A DNA stretch of 64,000 bases from Acetobacteraceae bacterium (GCA_003506895.1 DNXO01000020.1:71095-135094), one strand, 5' to 3'; counted from the first letter of the stretch, positions 34,724 to 44,778 are shown. The notes: generated from the letters alone by a model not told the origin. A program made the numbers and translations.

Positions 34724-36040
34724 TTACCTTCGGGTTACGGCGTCGTGACCATTTCGCGCGACCGTTAGTGCGTCGGTCGGGATCTTCAGGAACAACGCGC
34801 ACACCACGCCGGCGACCAGGGAAAGCGCCGCCAACCCGTATAGCCCCCCGGCATAGCTGCCGGTCGTGTCCTTGATGAACCCCACATACCAAGGCCCGAA
34901 GAACCCGCCCAGATTGCCGATCGAACTGATCCAGGCGATCGCCGCAGCCGCCGTCGATCCCGTCAGGAACATGGGTGGAGTCGACCAGAACGGCCCTTTC
35001 GATCCGTAGAAGCCGCAGGCCGCGATCGTCATCCCGACCAGTGCCCACCAAGACCCCATCGTCGCGCCCGCAAGCACCAGCCCGCCCGTCGCCACGAGGC
35101 AGGTCCCGAACAGATTCCACCGCCGTTCCTGCATCCGGTCCGACACCGTGCCCCAGACCACCAGGGAAATCGTCCCGGCTACGTACGGAATCATCGTCAA
35201 CCAGCCCACTGTCATGTTGCTGGTCACACCCAGCGACTTGATGATTTGCGGGATGAAGATCAGTTGCCCGAGGCTGGCGGTGACGATGCCAAAGTAGTTC
35301 AGCGACAGCCACAGCACCTTCGGGTTGTAGAATGAGCGCCATAGGCTGATCGTCTGAACCGCATCCTTGGCGACCCGTTCCGCCGCCAGTTGGGCGGCGA
35401 TCCACGTTCGCTCCTCCGCCGTCAGGAACTTGGCTTGCTCCGGGCGATCCGTCAGTACGAACAGCATGATGAAGCCGCAGACGATCGTGGGGACCGCCTC
35501 CAGGATGTACATGTACTGCCAGCCGTGCAGGCCGAACATCCCGTCCAGCGACAACATGGCGGTGGAGATCGGGGAGCCGACGGCAACCGCGACCGGCAAC
35601 CCCATCATGAAGCCAGATATGATCCGGGCGTGGTGATACGCTGGGAACCAGTAGGTGAAATACAGGATGATGCCGGGGAAGAATCCGGCCTCCGCCAGCC
35701 CCAGCAGGAACCGGACGACGGCGAAGCTCGTGGAACCGGTCACGAACGCCGTCGCCCCCGCCATGATGCCCCAGGAGATCACGATCCGCGCGATCCACAG
35801 TCTGGCGCCGAACTTCTCCAATGCCAGGTTGCTGGGAACCTCGAACAGGAAATAGCCCCAGAAGAAGGTGCCGGAGGCGAAGCCGAACTCGGTGGCCGAC
35901 ATACGCAGATCGCCCCGCATCGTCAGCGCGGCGAACCCCACATTGATGCGGTCCACGTAAGCCAGAAGGTAAGTGAACAACAGGAACGGCAGCAGCCGCC
36001 AATAGATCTTCCGCATAGCGGACCGTTCAACCGCGCCAGC
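34724..36040 (-). CDS. MFS transporter, ACS type, copy 2
   Basis: A 438-residue carrier strongly similar to its two neighbours: GAVERSAMRKIYWRLLPFLLF, ILYFTYWFPAYHHARIISG, FIPQIIKSLGVTSNMTVGW, ACGFYGSKGPFWSTPPMFL. I set the start at TTG 36040, because the N-terminal LAGAVERSA then lines up with MAGAVERSA and MEAAIERSA in the other copies and GGGGGA lies 6 bases upstream; a GTG at 36061 gives a seven-residue extension. Likely organic-anion importer. Tandem with copy 3, about 90 bases apart. Confidence 0.88.
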   Translation of the reverse strand, partial: AGAVERSAMRKIYWRLLPFLLFTYLLAYVDRINVGFAALTMRGDLRMSATEFGFASGTFFWGYFLFEVPSNLALEKFGARLWIARIVISWGIMAGATAFVTGSTSFAVVRFLLGLAEAGFFPGIILYFTYWFPAYHHARIISGFMMGLPVAVAVGSPISTAMLSLDGMFGLHGWQYMYILEAVPTIVCGFIMLFVLTDRPEQAKFLTAEERTWIAAQLAAERVAKDAVQTISLWRSFYNPKVLWLSLNYFGIVTASLGQLIFIPQIIKSLGVTSNMTVGWLTMIPYVAGTISLVVWGTVSDRMQERRWNLFGTCLVATGGLVLAGATMGSWWALVGMTIAACGFYGSKGPFWSTPPMFLTGSTAAAAIAWISSIGNLGGFFGPWYVGFIKDTTGSYAGGLYGLAALSLVAGVVCALFLKIPTDALTVARNGHDAVTRR

Positions 36041-36129
36041 CAACCCGAATCCCCCGAACACAAGACCATTCGGCTTCTAGCGGCCGAGCGATCTTGTTGC
36101 CAAGGGGAGGCCCGGTTGGAAAGGTGCGA

Positions 36130-37443
36130 TCAATCAGCCTGGGAGCCGGCCGGCATGATCGCGGGTTCCGCGTTGTTTCGGATATCCAGGAAAAACGCGC
36201 AGATCACCGCGGCGATGAACCCGAACAGGGCCAGACCATACAGTCCGCCGGCATAGCTGCCGGTCGCATCCTTCATCAACCCGACGTACCATGGCCCGAA
36301 GAAGCCACCCAGATTCCCAATGGAATTGATCCAGGCGATCGCCGCTGCCGCTGCCGGGCCGGTCAGGAACATCGGCGGCATGGCCCAGAACGGCCCCTTG
36401 GAACCGTAGAATCCACAGGCCGCGATCGTCATGCCGACCAGTGCCCACCATGTCCCCATTGTCAGGCCGGCGATGACCAAGCCGGCGGTGGACACCACGC
36501 AGGCCCAGAACAGGTTCCAGCGCCTTTCGTTCATCCGGTCGGAGATGTGCCCCCAAACCACCAGGGACACCGCGGCGCACAGATAGGGGATCATCGTCAG
36601 CCAGCCGACCGTCATGTTGCTGGTGACGCCCAGCGACTTGATGATTTGCGGGATGAAGATCAACATCCCCAGGCTCGCGGTGACGATACCAATATAGTTC
36701 AGCGACAGCAGCAGCACCTTCGGGTCCAGGAACGACTGCCAAAGGCTTATCTTCTTGACCGCATCCTTGGCATTGCATTCGCTGGCCAACTGACCCGCGA
36801 GCCAGGCTTTTTCCTCGGGGGTCAGGAATTTGGCCTGTTCCGGTCGGTCGGTCAGCACGAACAGCACGACAATGCCGATCAGGACGGTCGGTATGCCCTC
36901 AAAAATATACATATGCTGCCAGCCATGCAGCCCCAGCCAGCCGTTCAGGCCCAATATCGCGGTGGAGATCGGGGCGCCGGCGGCAACGGCGATCGGTAAC
37001 CCGACAAGGAACCCCGACATGATCCGGGCATGGTGGTAATGGGGAAACCAATAGGTAAAGTACAGGATAATGCCCGGGAAGAAGCCGGCCTCCGCGAGTC
37101 CAAGAAGGAACCGGATGACGGCGAAACTCTGTGCGCCGGTCGAAAACGCCGTCGCGGCTGCCAGCAATCCCCAGGTGATCATTATGCGCGCGATCCATAG
37201 GCGCGCACCAACCTTTTCCAAGATGATATTGCTGGGGACTTCGAAGAGGAAGTAGCCCCAGTAGAACGTGCCAGCGGCGAACCCGAACTCGGTGGCGGAC
37301 ATGCCAAGGTCGCCGCGCATGGTCAGAGCGGCGAACCCGACATTTATTCTGTCCACGTAACTTAAAAAATAAGTGAGCAGCGCGATCGGCAGAAGGCGCA
37401 GATACACCTTGCGGATCGCCGATCTCTCGACGGCGCCGGCCAT
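36130..37443 (-). CDS. MFS transporter, ACS type, copy 3
   Basis: A 437-residue carrier; the twelve helices and motifs (RINVGFAALTMRGDLGMSA, YFTYWFPHYHHARIMSG, GVTSNMTVGWLTMIPYL) match copies 1 and 2 nearly word for word. It follows hyuB by 64 bases on the same strand, so it is the carrier most likely expressed with the hydantoinase/oxoprolinase genes. SD GGGAG lies 6 bases before the ATG. A small hairpin (GCCCC...GGGGC) lies in the gap before it. Confidence 0.9.
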   Translation of the reverse strand: MAGAVERSAIRKVYLRLLPIALLTYFLSYVDRINVGFAALTMRGDLGMSATEFGFAAGTFYWGYFLFEVPSNIILEKVGARLWIARIMITWGLLAAATAFSTGAQSFAVIRFLLGLAEAGFFPGIILYFTYWFPHYHHARIMSGFLVGLPIAVAAGAPISTAILGLNGWLGLHGWQHMYIFEGIPTVLIGIVVLFVLTDRPEQAKFLTPEEKAWLAGQLASECNAKDAVKKISLWQSFLDPKVLLLSLNYIGIVTASLGMLIFIPQIIKSLGVTSNMTVGWLTMIPYLCAAVSLVVWGHISDRMNERRWNLFWACVVSTAGLVIAGLTMGTWWALVGMTIAACGFYGSKGPFWAMPPMFLTGPAAAAAIAWINSIGNLGGFFGPWYVGLMKDATGSYAGGLYGLALFGFIAAVICAFFLDIRNNAEPAIMPAGSQAD

Positions 37444-37507
37444 GAAACACTCCCTGTACTGCCCCTTTTGCCGGGGCTTGTGACAGGAAGCCTAGCGCAG
37501 AACGCGG

Positions 37508-39241
37508 TCAGCCTTGCAAACGAATTCGCGCGGTTTCGGCCTCGTCCACGGCAAAACCGTCCGTGAGGACGACTTTGTACAAGTCCCGTGCGTTTGCCGG
37601 GGATACCAACCCGTCGCGCACGTCGCGGGCGACCAGCAACGGGTCGCGCGCCGTTGGTTCACCCATGCCCGCGCCGCCCGGCAGCTCCAGGATCAGTCGC
37701 TCGCCATCGGGGATCACCTGTAGCCCCTTTGTTCTCAGGGGCGTGCCTGATTTCTGCGCCACGCGTCCAGACGCGCCGTTCAACCCGCCCTCACGTCCTT
37801 TCGGCGCGTTGGCAACCCGGTCGAAACTGGCGTTCACCGCGAATTCCAGGTCGCCCTTTGTCGCGATCTCCATGATCTGCCCGACACCGCCGCGAGTCCG
37901 GCCGGCGCCGCCGGAATCCGGCTTTAGTTCCTTCCGCCACATCACGATCGGCGCGACGTTCTCGGTTGCTTCCACCGGCATCGTCCGCACGCCGGAGGGG
38001 AAAGCGGTCGCGTTCAACCCATCCTGCGTCGGCCTGGCGCCCGTACCGCCGGAGTTGAAGGTGATGATCTCGAAATCCGCGACCACCGGCTTGTTGCCGC
38101 GCGCCTGGCCCGAGATCGCGCCACCGCCGCGCAACGGCGGGTTCCATAGCGACGACGCACCCTCGGCGGTGACGCGCTCCGGCACCGCCTGATGCAGGCA
38201 ACTCATCATCAAGTCCGGCAGCAGATGCCCGATCACGTGGCGGACGGAGACAGGGTAGGGGCGGGGAGCATTCAGAATGCACCCGTCCGGAATCTGCATC
38301 CGAAACGGCGCCAGCGAGGCCCAGTTGTTCGGTATCTCTGGCGCCACCACACACTTGATCCCAAAGCTGGAATACGCTCGGCAATATGCCGGCGGCACAT
38401 TGATTCCGCGTGACGACAGCCCAGAGGTTCCGGCGAAATCCACCTCGATCCCGTCATCCAGGATCTCCATCGAGGCGGCCAGCCGCACCGGCTCCTCATA
38501 CCCGTCGGAGTAGATTTCGCCTTGGTACGTGCCGCGCGGAAGCCGGGCGATCTCCGCCACGGTGGCCCGATGGGAACTGTCGAAGATGAAGGCCGCCAGC
38601 GGATCCAGGCTGGTCATCTCGAACTCGTCCATCATCTCGACCAGGCGCTTCGCGCCGGCGTCGTTGCAGGCGCACAGGGAGTAGATGTCGCCTTCCAGTT
38701 CCACCGGCAGGCGGGAGCCGGCGCGCATGAAGTCGAAGAACGTCTCGTTCGGTTTGCCTTCGTCGAAACATTTGACGATGGGGATGTACATTCCTTCCTC
38801 AAACACCGATCGTCCCTCGGGGCCCATGCCAAGGCCGCCGATGTCGATCACGTGCGCGGTGTTGGCGAACAGCCCGACGATGGCGTCGTCATGGAAGGCG
38901 GGGGTCACCACGGTCAGATCGTGCAGGTGGCCAGTGCCGAGCCAGGGGTCGTTGGTGATGTAGTGGTCGCCGGGCTTCATCGTGGCGGCAGGGAACTTCT
39001 TCAGGAAGTGCCCGACGGACTCGGCCATCGAATTCACGTGGCCCGGCGTGCCCGTCACAGCCTGCGCCATCATCCGGCCTTGCAGGTCGAAGATGCCGGC
39101 GGACAGGTCCCCAGCCTCACGGACAGTGGTAGAGAAGGCGGTGCGGATCATGATCTGCGCCTGCTCCTCCACCACCGCGATCAGGCGGTTCCACATGATC
39201 TGGCGATGGATCTGCGCGAGGGCGTTGGTTTCGTGCGACAT
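37508..39241 (-). CDS. hyuB: Hydantoinase B / N-methylhydantoinase-oxoprolinase subunit B
   Basis: A 577-residue HyuB-type protein: start ALAQIHRQIMWNRLIAVVEEQ, then SVGHFLKKFP, GDHYITNDPWLGTGHLHDL, the run RGGGAISGQARGNKPVVADF and the glycine-rich C-terminus LELPGGAGMGEPTARDP. With HyuA it performs ATP-dependent opening of 5-oxoproline, N-methylhydantoin or ketone (acetone/acetophenone carboxylase) substrates. Only 4 bases separate it from the hyuA stop. Which ring or ketone is used cannot be read from sequence. Confidence 0.92.
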   Translation of the reverse strand: MSHETNALAQIHRQIMWNRLIAVVEEQAQIMIRTAFSTTVREAGDLSAGIFDLQGRMMAQAVTGTPGHVNSMAESVGHFLKKFPAATMKPGDHYITNDPWLGTGHLHDLTVVTPAFHDDAIVGLFANTAHVIDIGGLGMGPEGRSVFEEGMYIPIVKCFDEGKPNETFFDFMRAGSRLPVELEGDIYSLCACNDAGAKRLVEMMDEFEMTSLDPLAAFIFDSSHRATVAEIARLPRGTYQGEIYSDGYEEPVRLAASMEILDDGIEVDFAGTSGLSSRGINVPPAYCRAYSSFGIKCVVAPEIPNNWASLAPFRMQIPDGCILNAPRPYPVSVRHVIGHLLPDLMMSCLHQAVPERVTAEGASSLWNPPLRGGGAISGQARGNKPVVADFEIITFNSGGTGARPTQDGLNATAFPSGVRTMPVEATENVAPIVMWRKELKPDSGGAGRTRGGVGQIMEIATKGDLEFAVNASFDRVANAPKGREGGLNGASGRVAQKSGTPLRTKGLQVIPDGERLILELPGGAGMGEPTARDPLLVARDVRDGLVSPANARDLYKVVLTDGFAVDEAETARIRLQG

Positions 39242-39245
39242 GATC

Positions 39246-41321
39246 TTACACCTTCACCATCTCGATATACCCAAGTCCATTCACGGTCGCGGTCCATCCC
39301 GGCCCGATCAGGGTCGAGGTTTCATCCTCCGCCACGATCGCCGGACCGGTTATCACCGCCTCCGGAAGCAGTGACGCGCGGTCGTAAATCGCCCACTCCG
39401 ACACCGCTCCGGTCGTCGTGTCACGCACAAGCTGCGTGCGAACCGGCACAGCCTCGGGCGAAAACAGGCTCTCTTCGTGCCCTGGCACCGAGACATCGGC
39501 GACGACGGTCGTAACGACGACAGCATAGCTCATGATCTCGACATCCGACCCCGGAACCGGCCTATCGAAAAACCGCGCATATTCCTCATCGTAACGCGCT
39601 CGGATCAAAGCGATATCCTCGCCACCCAGCACGTAATTCGGCAGCGGCACGGGAATCTCATGCCCCTGTCCGACGTAACGCATATACGCCGTGCGCGTCT
39701 CTGTCGTTGGGGCGCCGAAACTGCCCTTCGCCACGGCGGCTTCGGCTTCGGCCCGCATGTTTTCCAGAAGGTCGTTGACCGCCGAGACGTCGAAGGTGGA
39801 GAACCGCTGATACAGACTGCGTACAACCTCATATCCAACGGGCGCCCGCAGGAATCCGATCGCACTGCCGACGCCGGCGCCCGATGGCACCAGCACCCGG
39901 GCGATCCCCACTTTCTCCGCCACCCGGCAAGCATGGACAGGGCCGCCGCCGCCGAAGGCGATCAGCGTGCGGCCATCATACGTCTTGCCGGACTCGATTG
40001 CGTGAACGCGGGCCGCATTCGCCATATTCTCATCGACCATCTCGATCACGCCCAGCGCCGCCAACTCCGCGGTCAGGCCCAATTTCGCGCCGACATCGGC
40101 CAGCAGCGCATCGTGCGCCGCCCCGACATCCAGCTTCATCGAACCGCCCGCGAAACGGCCGGGATCATACCGGCCCAGCGACAAATTGGCGTCTGTCACC
40201 GCCGGGTGTTTGCCACCCCGCCCGTAGCATGCCGGCCCCGGGTCGGCCCCGGCGCTTTCCGGCCCAACGCCGATGCGCCCCATCGAATCGACATGCGCGA
40301 TCGAGCCGCCGCCGGCGCCGATTTCCACCATCTCGATTACCGGAATCCGCAGCGGCAGGCCGGATCCTTTGCGGAACCGGCCGACACGGGCGACTTCAAA
40401 CGTGCGCGCCGTCTGCGGTTTGAAGTTGTCGATCAGGCAGATTTTCGCGGTCGTGCCTCCCATATCGAACGACAGCACGTTCTCCAGCCCGCACTCCCGA
40501 GCGATGTGGGCGGAGAAGATAGCGCCGCCGGCGGGGCCGCTCTCGACGAGGCGGATCGGAAACCGGCATGCCGTCTCGATCGTCGTCAGGCCACCGCCCG
40601 ACATCATCAGGAACAGCGGCGCGACGGCGCCCGCCGCGTGCAGATCGGCCTCCAGCCGGCGCAGATAGCGCGCCATCATCGGTTGCACATAGGCGTTGGC
40701 AACGGTGGTTGAAAACCGCTCCCACTCGCGCATTTCCGGAGAAACCTCGGATGAAAGCGACACCGGCACATCCGGAAGAGCTTCGTGCAAAATCGCGGCA
40801 ATCCGACGCTCATGCACCGGATTTACGAATGCATGCAGCAGGCCGACCGCGATGCTTTCCACGCGCTCTTGCTGCAACACCGGGATCAGCGCCCGAACCG
40901 CTGCTTCATCCAGCGGCCGCAGCACGGCACCGGTGTTGTCCAATCGTTCCGGCACCGGCAGACGTAGATACCGCGGCACCAGCGGTTCCGGCAGCACGAT
41001 GTTCAGGTCGTATTGATCGTAACGGCTTTCGTTGCCCATCGCGATGACGTCGCGGAAACCTTCCGTGGTGATCAGCGCCGTCCGGGCGCCCTTGCGCTCG
41101 ATCACCGCGTTGGTTGCCAGCGTCGTGCCGTGGATAATCAATTCGATATCCGACGGCGCCACCCCGGCGGCCGCGATGATCGTGCGGAATCCCTCCATCA
41201 CGCCGCGTTCGGGGTTCGCCGGTGTGGTCAACACCTTGGCCGTGGTGCGAGTTCCGCCTACCTCCAGGGCCAGGTCGGTGAATGTTCCGCCAATATCGAC
41301 GGCAAGACGGGCAGACTTCAT
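39246..41321 (-). CDS. hyuA: Hydantoinase A / oxoprolinase subunit A
   Basis: A 691-residue ATP-grasping subunit of the actin-like ATPase fold. It begins with AVDIGGTFTDLALEVGG and has SLSSEVSPEMREWERFSTTV, LMMSGGGLTT, ESGPAGGAIFSAHIA, SFDMGGTTAKICLID and FGGGGPVHACRVAE, all classic HyuA. GAGG lies 6 bases before the ATG. It follows the amidase gene by 92 bases and precedes hyuB, so all three are probably one transcript. Confidence 0.93.
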   Translation of the reverse strand: MKSARLAVDIGGTFTDLALEVGGTRTTAKVLTTPANPERGVMEGFRTIIAAAGVAPSDIELIIHGTTLATNAVIERKGARTALITTEGFRDVIAMGNESRYDQYDLNIVLPEPLVPRYLRLPVPERLDNTGAVLRPLDEAAVRALIPVLQQERVESIAVGLLHAFVNPVHERRIAAILHEALPDVPVSLSSEVSPEMREWERFSTTVANAYVQPMMARYLRRLEADLHAAGAVAPLFLMMSGGGLTTIETACRFPIRLVESGPAGGAIFSAHIARECGLENVLSFDMGGTTAKICLIDNFKPQTARTFEVARVGRFRKGSGLPLRIPVIEMVEIGAGGGSIAHVDSMGRIGVGPESAGADPGPACYGRGGKHPAVTDANLSLGRYDPGRFAGGSMKLDVGAAHDALLADVGAKLGLTAELAALGVIEMVDENMANAARVHAIESGKTYDGRTLIAFGGGGPVHACRVAEKVGIARVLVPSGAGVGSAIGFLRAPVGYEVVRSLYQRFSTFDVSAVNDLLENMRAEAEAAVAKGSFGAPTTETRTAYMRYVGQGHEIPVPLPNYVLGGEDIALIRARYDEEYARFFDRPVPGSDVEIMSYAVVVTTVVADVSVPGHEESLFSPEAVPVRTQLVRDTTTGAVSEWAIYDRASLLPEAVITGPAIVAEDETSTLIGPGWTATVNGLGYIEMVKV

Positions 41322-41413
41322 CCGGAACCTCGGTCAGAGTGGCGATGCGGAAGGGACGTTAAAGCCAAACGATCCGTCTTCCTATAGCCCGCGAGACGTT
41401 GCCGAACGCCGCC

Positions 41414-43066
41414 TCAAGGCCCACCGAACTGAAACACGCTGGCCGGCTCGTCATAAAACTCCCACACGCGGCCGAGATGCCCGACCATTTCCTCCACATA
41501 CGGCGCGGTCGCGCACAACTGCTCGAAGTGTTTCTCCGGCAGCGTCAGTCCACGGCGCTTGCAGAGCACCGCGATTTCGTCCCGTCTGAACTGGCTGATC
41601 TCCGCCTTGGCTGGCGGCGGCACGGGCGGAGCGGGCAGGGGAGTCGCCCCCGCTTGCAAAACGGGCCGGCGCGACTTCCAAGGGGTCGCGTCCTCGTAGG
41701 CCTTGGCGACCCGCAGCACCATCGCGTCGGCGAACGGCCGCCCGACCACCTGCATCGACAGCGGCAGTCCGTCATCGGTGAACCCGATGCACTGCACCAG
41801 CGCCGGACCGCCCGTCACGTTGAACGGTGTCGTGACCGAGTTGTTCTTCCAGAAATTCAACGTCCGCCATGCATCCAACCGCGCTGCGGGGCCCGGGCCA
41901 GCCGTCACGAGAACATCAAACCGCTCATACAGCGGCGCCATTTCCGCGATCATCGCCCGGCGCTGCCGCGACGCCTGCATGTAGTCCGGGCCGCTGATCA
42001 GCAACGCCCCCAGTGCTCGGCCCAGGAAGTCGGCGCCGAAATCGTTCAACCGCTTCCGCAGAACGGGTTCATGCACGGCGAACAGCTCGCTTTCAGCGCC
42101 GGTAATCTTCACAGCGTGGTAATCCGACGCCGGCCTGATCCTGACGTCCTCGATAATAGCGCCCAGTCGGCGCAGTACGTCATAGGCCTGCTCCAGGGCG
42201 GCTTTCACCGAGGCGGCGACCGGCACGTCCTCCTCATATAAGTGCCGCAGCACGCCGATCCGCAGGCCCTTTACACCGGCGCCCAATTCCGCCCGGTAAT
42301 CCGGCACCGCCCGCGGCGCGCTCGCCGGGTCGCGCTGATCGTGCCCGGCAATCGCTTGTAGCATGATCGCGCAGTCCTCCACCGTCCACGTCATCGGCCC
42401 GGCGTGGTCGAAGCTGAAACTGTTGGTATAGACCCCCGACCGGCTCACCAGCCCGTAAGTCGGCTTCAAACCCACCAACCCGCACAGCGCCGAGGGGTTC
42501 CGGATCGACCCGCCCGTGTCGGACCCCAGCGACCCCGGCGCCAACCCGGCCGCGACGCTTGCGCCGGACCCGCTCGATGATCCGCCGGTGAAATGCTCAC
42601 GGTTCCATGGATTTCGCGCTGCCGGCCAGGGCAGATCGAATGACGGCCCGCCATGCGCGAACTCATGCGTGGACAATTTGCCAAGCAAGACCGCGCCGTT
42701 TTGATACAGTTTCGTCACCGTCGTCGCGTCGAACCCGGGGACGTAATCCATCCGCGTGCGGGAGTGTCCGGTCGTCCGAATCCCGGCCGTGCAGTAGATA
42801 TCCTTCAGCGCGAACGGGATCCCATGCATCGGCCCGCGATACCGTCCCGCCGCGATTTCCGCCTCCGCCTCACGCGCTTGTTCCAAGGCCCGTTCGGCCG
42901 TGACCAACAGATATGCGTTCAACTGCGGATCGAATGTCTCGATCCGGTCCAGGAACGCCTGCGTCAGCGCCACCGGCGATAAGCGCCGCTGCTGGATCAG
43001 CCGCGAGGCCTCGGTGATCGAGAGATAATGCAACTCAGTGGAAGAAATCGCGGCGTCATCGGGCAT
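41414..43066 (-). CDS. Amidase (amidase-signature family)
   Basis: A 550-residue amidase-signature enzyme. The catalytic triad can be placed: Lys88 in PFALKDIYC, the cis-serine in the GGSSSGSGAS loop (161-170) and the nucleophile Ser187 in SDTGGSIRNPS. It splits a C-N amide to acid and ammonia (or amine). A C-terminal extension from about residue 480 is Pro-rich, then ends in a helix-rich stretch not in the core fold. Upstream of hyuA on the same strand; together they suggest stepwise hydrolysis of an amide. GatA of the tRNA amidotransferase is excluded by the wider sequence and missing gatB/C. Confidence 0.9.
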   Translation of the reverse strand: MPDDAAISSTELHYLSITEASRLIQQRRLSPVALTQAFLDRIETFDPQLNAYLLVTAERALEQAREAEAEIAAGRYRGPMHGIPFALKDIYCTAGIRTTGHSRTRMDYVPGFDATTVTKLYQNGAVLLGKLSTHEFAHGGPSFDLPWPAARNPWNREHFTGGSSSGSGASVAAGLAPGSLGSDTGGSIRNPSALCGLVGLKPTYGLVSRSGVYTNSFSFDHAGPMTWTVEDCAIMLQAIAGHDQRDPASAPRAVPDYRAELGAGVKGLRIGVLRHLYEEDVPVAASVKAALEQAYDVLRRLGAIIEDVRIRPASDYHAVKITGAESELFAVHEPVLRKRLNDFGADFLGRALGALLISGPDYMQASRQRRAMIAEMAPLYERFDVLVTAGPGPAARLDAWRTLNFWKNNSVTTPFNVTGGPALVQCIGFTDDGLPLSMQVVGRPFADAMVLRVAKAYEDATPWKSRRPVLQAGATPLPAPPVPPPAKAEISQFRRDEIAVLCKRRGLTLPEKHFEQLCATAPYVEEMVGHLGRVWEFYDEPASVFQFGGP

Positions 43067-43258
43067 GGCAGGTGTCTCCCCACAGAAACTTTGTTCCCTC
43101 CACCCGCGATCGATGCCGCGTGTCCGGGGAGTTTCAACGATCCCGCGCCGAGCGCAAGAGGCGGCCTAATCCCTCTGATAGCGGCGTTCTCGGCCCCCCG
43201 TGTGCATCAGCCTCGTCCATCGCGTAAAACGTCCCCAGCGACATCCAAAGGATTCAAC

Positions 43259-43711
43259 GTGCGCCGCGACCATATACTGCTGATCTGGATTGGCGGCTTC
43301 GTGCTGGCCCTGCTGCTCTATCTGATCGGACCCGACCGCTTCTTTGACGCTCTGTGGGATATCACGGACACGATCGACGCTTTCGCCCGCAATCTGGTTG
43401 TCGAACTCGGCGTCCGCACCTACGGCGTGGTTCGCGCGCTGGCGATCGCGATCTATGTCGTATTCGCGGTTTTGGCGGTCCTGGCCTCGCAACGCGGGCA
43501 CCGCGGGATGTGGGCGCTGGTCGTTGTGACCGCCGCCTGCATGGTCCTGATCTGGCGCCCGTTCGGCATCTATCCCGCCCCACTCAGCCGCTGGTTGACC
43601 GCCCTGATCCTGGTCGTCATCGGCGCTGTCGTCATGACCAGACGCCTGACCGCACCACCGGCGCTACCGCGCGGTCCGGTGCCGCCGTACCCGCCGGGCC
43701 GCCCCTTATGA
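43259..43711 (+). CDS. Small four-helix membrane protein of unknown function
   Basis: A 150-residue membrane protein with about four hydrophobic segments (ILLIWIGGFVLALLLYLIG, then near residues 62-84, 88-105 and 115-130) and a proline-rich tail. It starts at GTG 43259, with AAAGGA 7 bases upstream; the open frame runs further upstream but with no sensible sequence. Its TGA overlaps the ATG of the AI-2E transporter gene (ATGA), so they are co-translated and probably work together. I do not recognise the family. Confidence 0.65.
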   Translation: MRRDHILLIWIGGFVLALLLYLIGPDRFFDALWDITDTIDAFARNLVVELGVRTYGVVRALAIAIYVVFAVLAVLASQRGHRGMWALVVVTAACMVLIWRPFGIYPAPLSRWLTALILVVIGAVVMTRRLTAPPALPRGPVPPYPPGRPL

Positions 43712-44778
43712 GTCAGGATGGTTCTTCTCGCCCGCAACTCGCGGCCAGGATCGCCTTGGCGTTGGCGCTGACAGGACTCGGGGTCTGGACGCTTCACCGC
43801 TATATGCCGGCGTTGCTCTGGGCCGCGATCCTGGCGATCGCCGTGTGGCCGCTTTACCGCCGAGCGGTTACGCGCTGGCCGCCTGGCAAGCACAACATTC
43901 TTCTGCCCGCTGTGTTTACCTTGGTGCTCGGGTTGATGTTCGCCGTCCCGCTGGTGATGGTCGGCATCCAGGTCGGCAAAGAGGTCCGCGGCGTCTATCA
44001 AACCATCGACAAGGCCCGCACCGACGGCATCCCTCCACCCGAGTGGCTCGGGCACCTGCCGATCGGCAGTCATCAGGCGACCAACTGGTGGAACGACAAC
44101 CTGGCCAACCCGGACAACGCGACCGAATTGCTGAAGAAGGCGCGCCAGTCCGAGTTCGTCTCCAACAGCGGCCAACTCGGCGGCGAGATCGCCCATCGCG
44201 TCGTCCTGTTCGGCTTCACCCTGCTGACGCTGTTCTTCCTGTTCAAGGACGGCGACAAAGTCGGTGCCCAGCTACAGCGTGCGAGCGCCCGCGCCTTCGG
44301 CCCCGCCGGGGAGCGTGTCGGGCGCCAAATGATCGCCTCGGTCCACGGCACGGTTGACGGTCTGGTCCTGGTCGGTCTGGCCGAGGGCTTCGTTCTGGGG
44401 GTCGGGTATATGTTTGCCGGCGTTCCCCACCCGACATTGTTTGGTCTGTTCACCGCGTTCGCCGCCATGATTCCGTTCGGCGCCGCGGCGGTTTTCGGTA
44501 TCGCCGCGCTGATCCTGGTCACGCAGGGGGCGGTGGTTTCCGCTATCGTCATCGGTGTGCTGGGTCTCGTGGTGACCTTCATTGCCGACCATTTCGTCCG
44601 ACCCACCCTGATCGGGAGTGCGACCCGCCTCCCTTTCCTCTGGGTGCTGCTCGGTATCCTCGGCGGCGTGGAAACTTGGGGGCTTCTCGGCCTGTTTCTT
44701 GGCCCGGCCATCATGGCTGCCCTGATGCTGCTGTGGCGCGAATGGGCGGGAAGTGGGGCGGAGACGCCCGCGCGCTGA
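43708..44778 (+). CDS. AI-2E family transporter (PerM/YdiK type)
   Basis: A 356-residue membrane protein with about eight helices in the AI-2E transporter arrangement. The C-terminal block GVPHPTLFGLFTAFAAMIPFGAAAVF and DHFVRPTLIGSATRLPFLWVLLGILGG are family marks. Despite the name, members include putative permeases and Na+/H+ antiporters; a role in autoinducer export is not shown here. Start overlaps the preceding stop, hence coupling. Confidence 0.88.
   Translation: MSQDGSSRPQLAARIALALALTGLGVWTLHRYMPALLWAAILAIAVWPLYRRAVTRWPPGKHNILLPAVFTLVLGLMFAVPLVMVGIQVGKEVRGVYQTIDKARTDGIPPPEWLGHLPIGSHQATNWWNDNLANPDNATELLKKARQSEFVSNSGQLGGEIAHRVVLFGFTLLTLFFLFKDGDKVGAQLQRASARAFGPAGERVGRQMIASVHGTVDGLVLVGLAEGFVLGVGYMFAGVPHPTLFGLFTAFAAMIPFGAAAVFGIAALILVTQGAVVSAIVIGVLGLVVTFIADHFVRPTLIGSATRLPFLWVLLGILGGVETWGLLGLFLGPAIMAALMLLWREWAGSGAETPAR

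Noticed and set aside
43708..44778. Quorum-sensing autoinducer-2 exporter
   Set aside because: Only the family name suggests it; there is no luxS or lsr gene here and many members are cation or unknown transporters.
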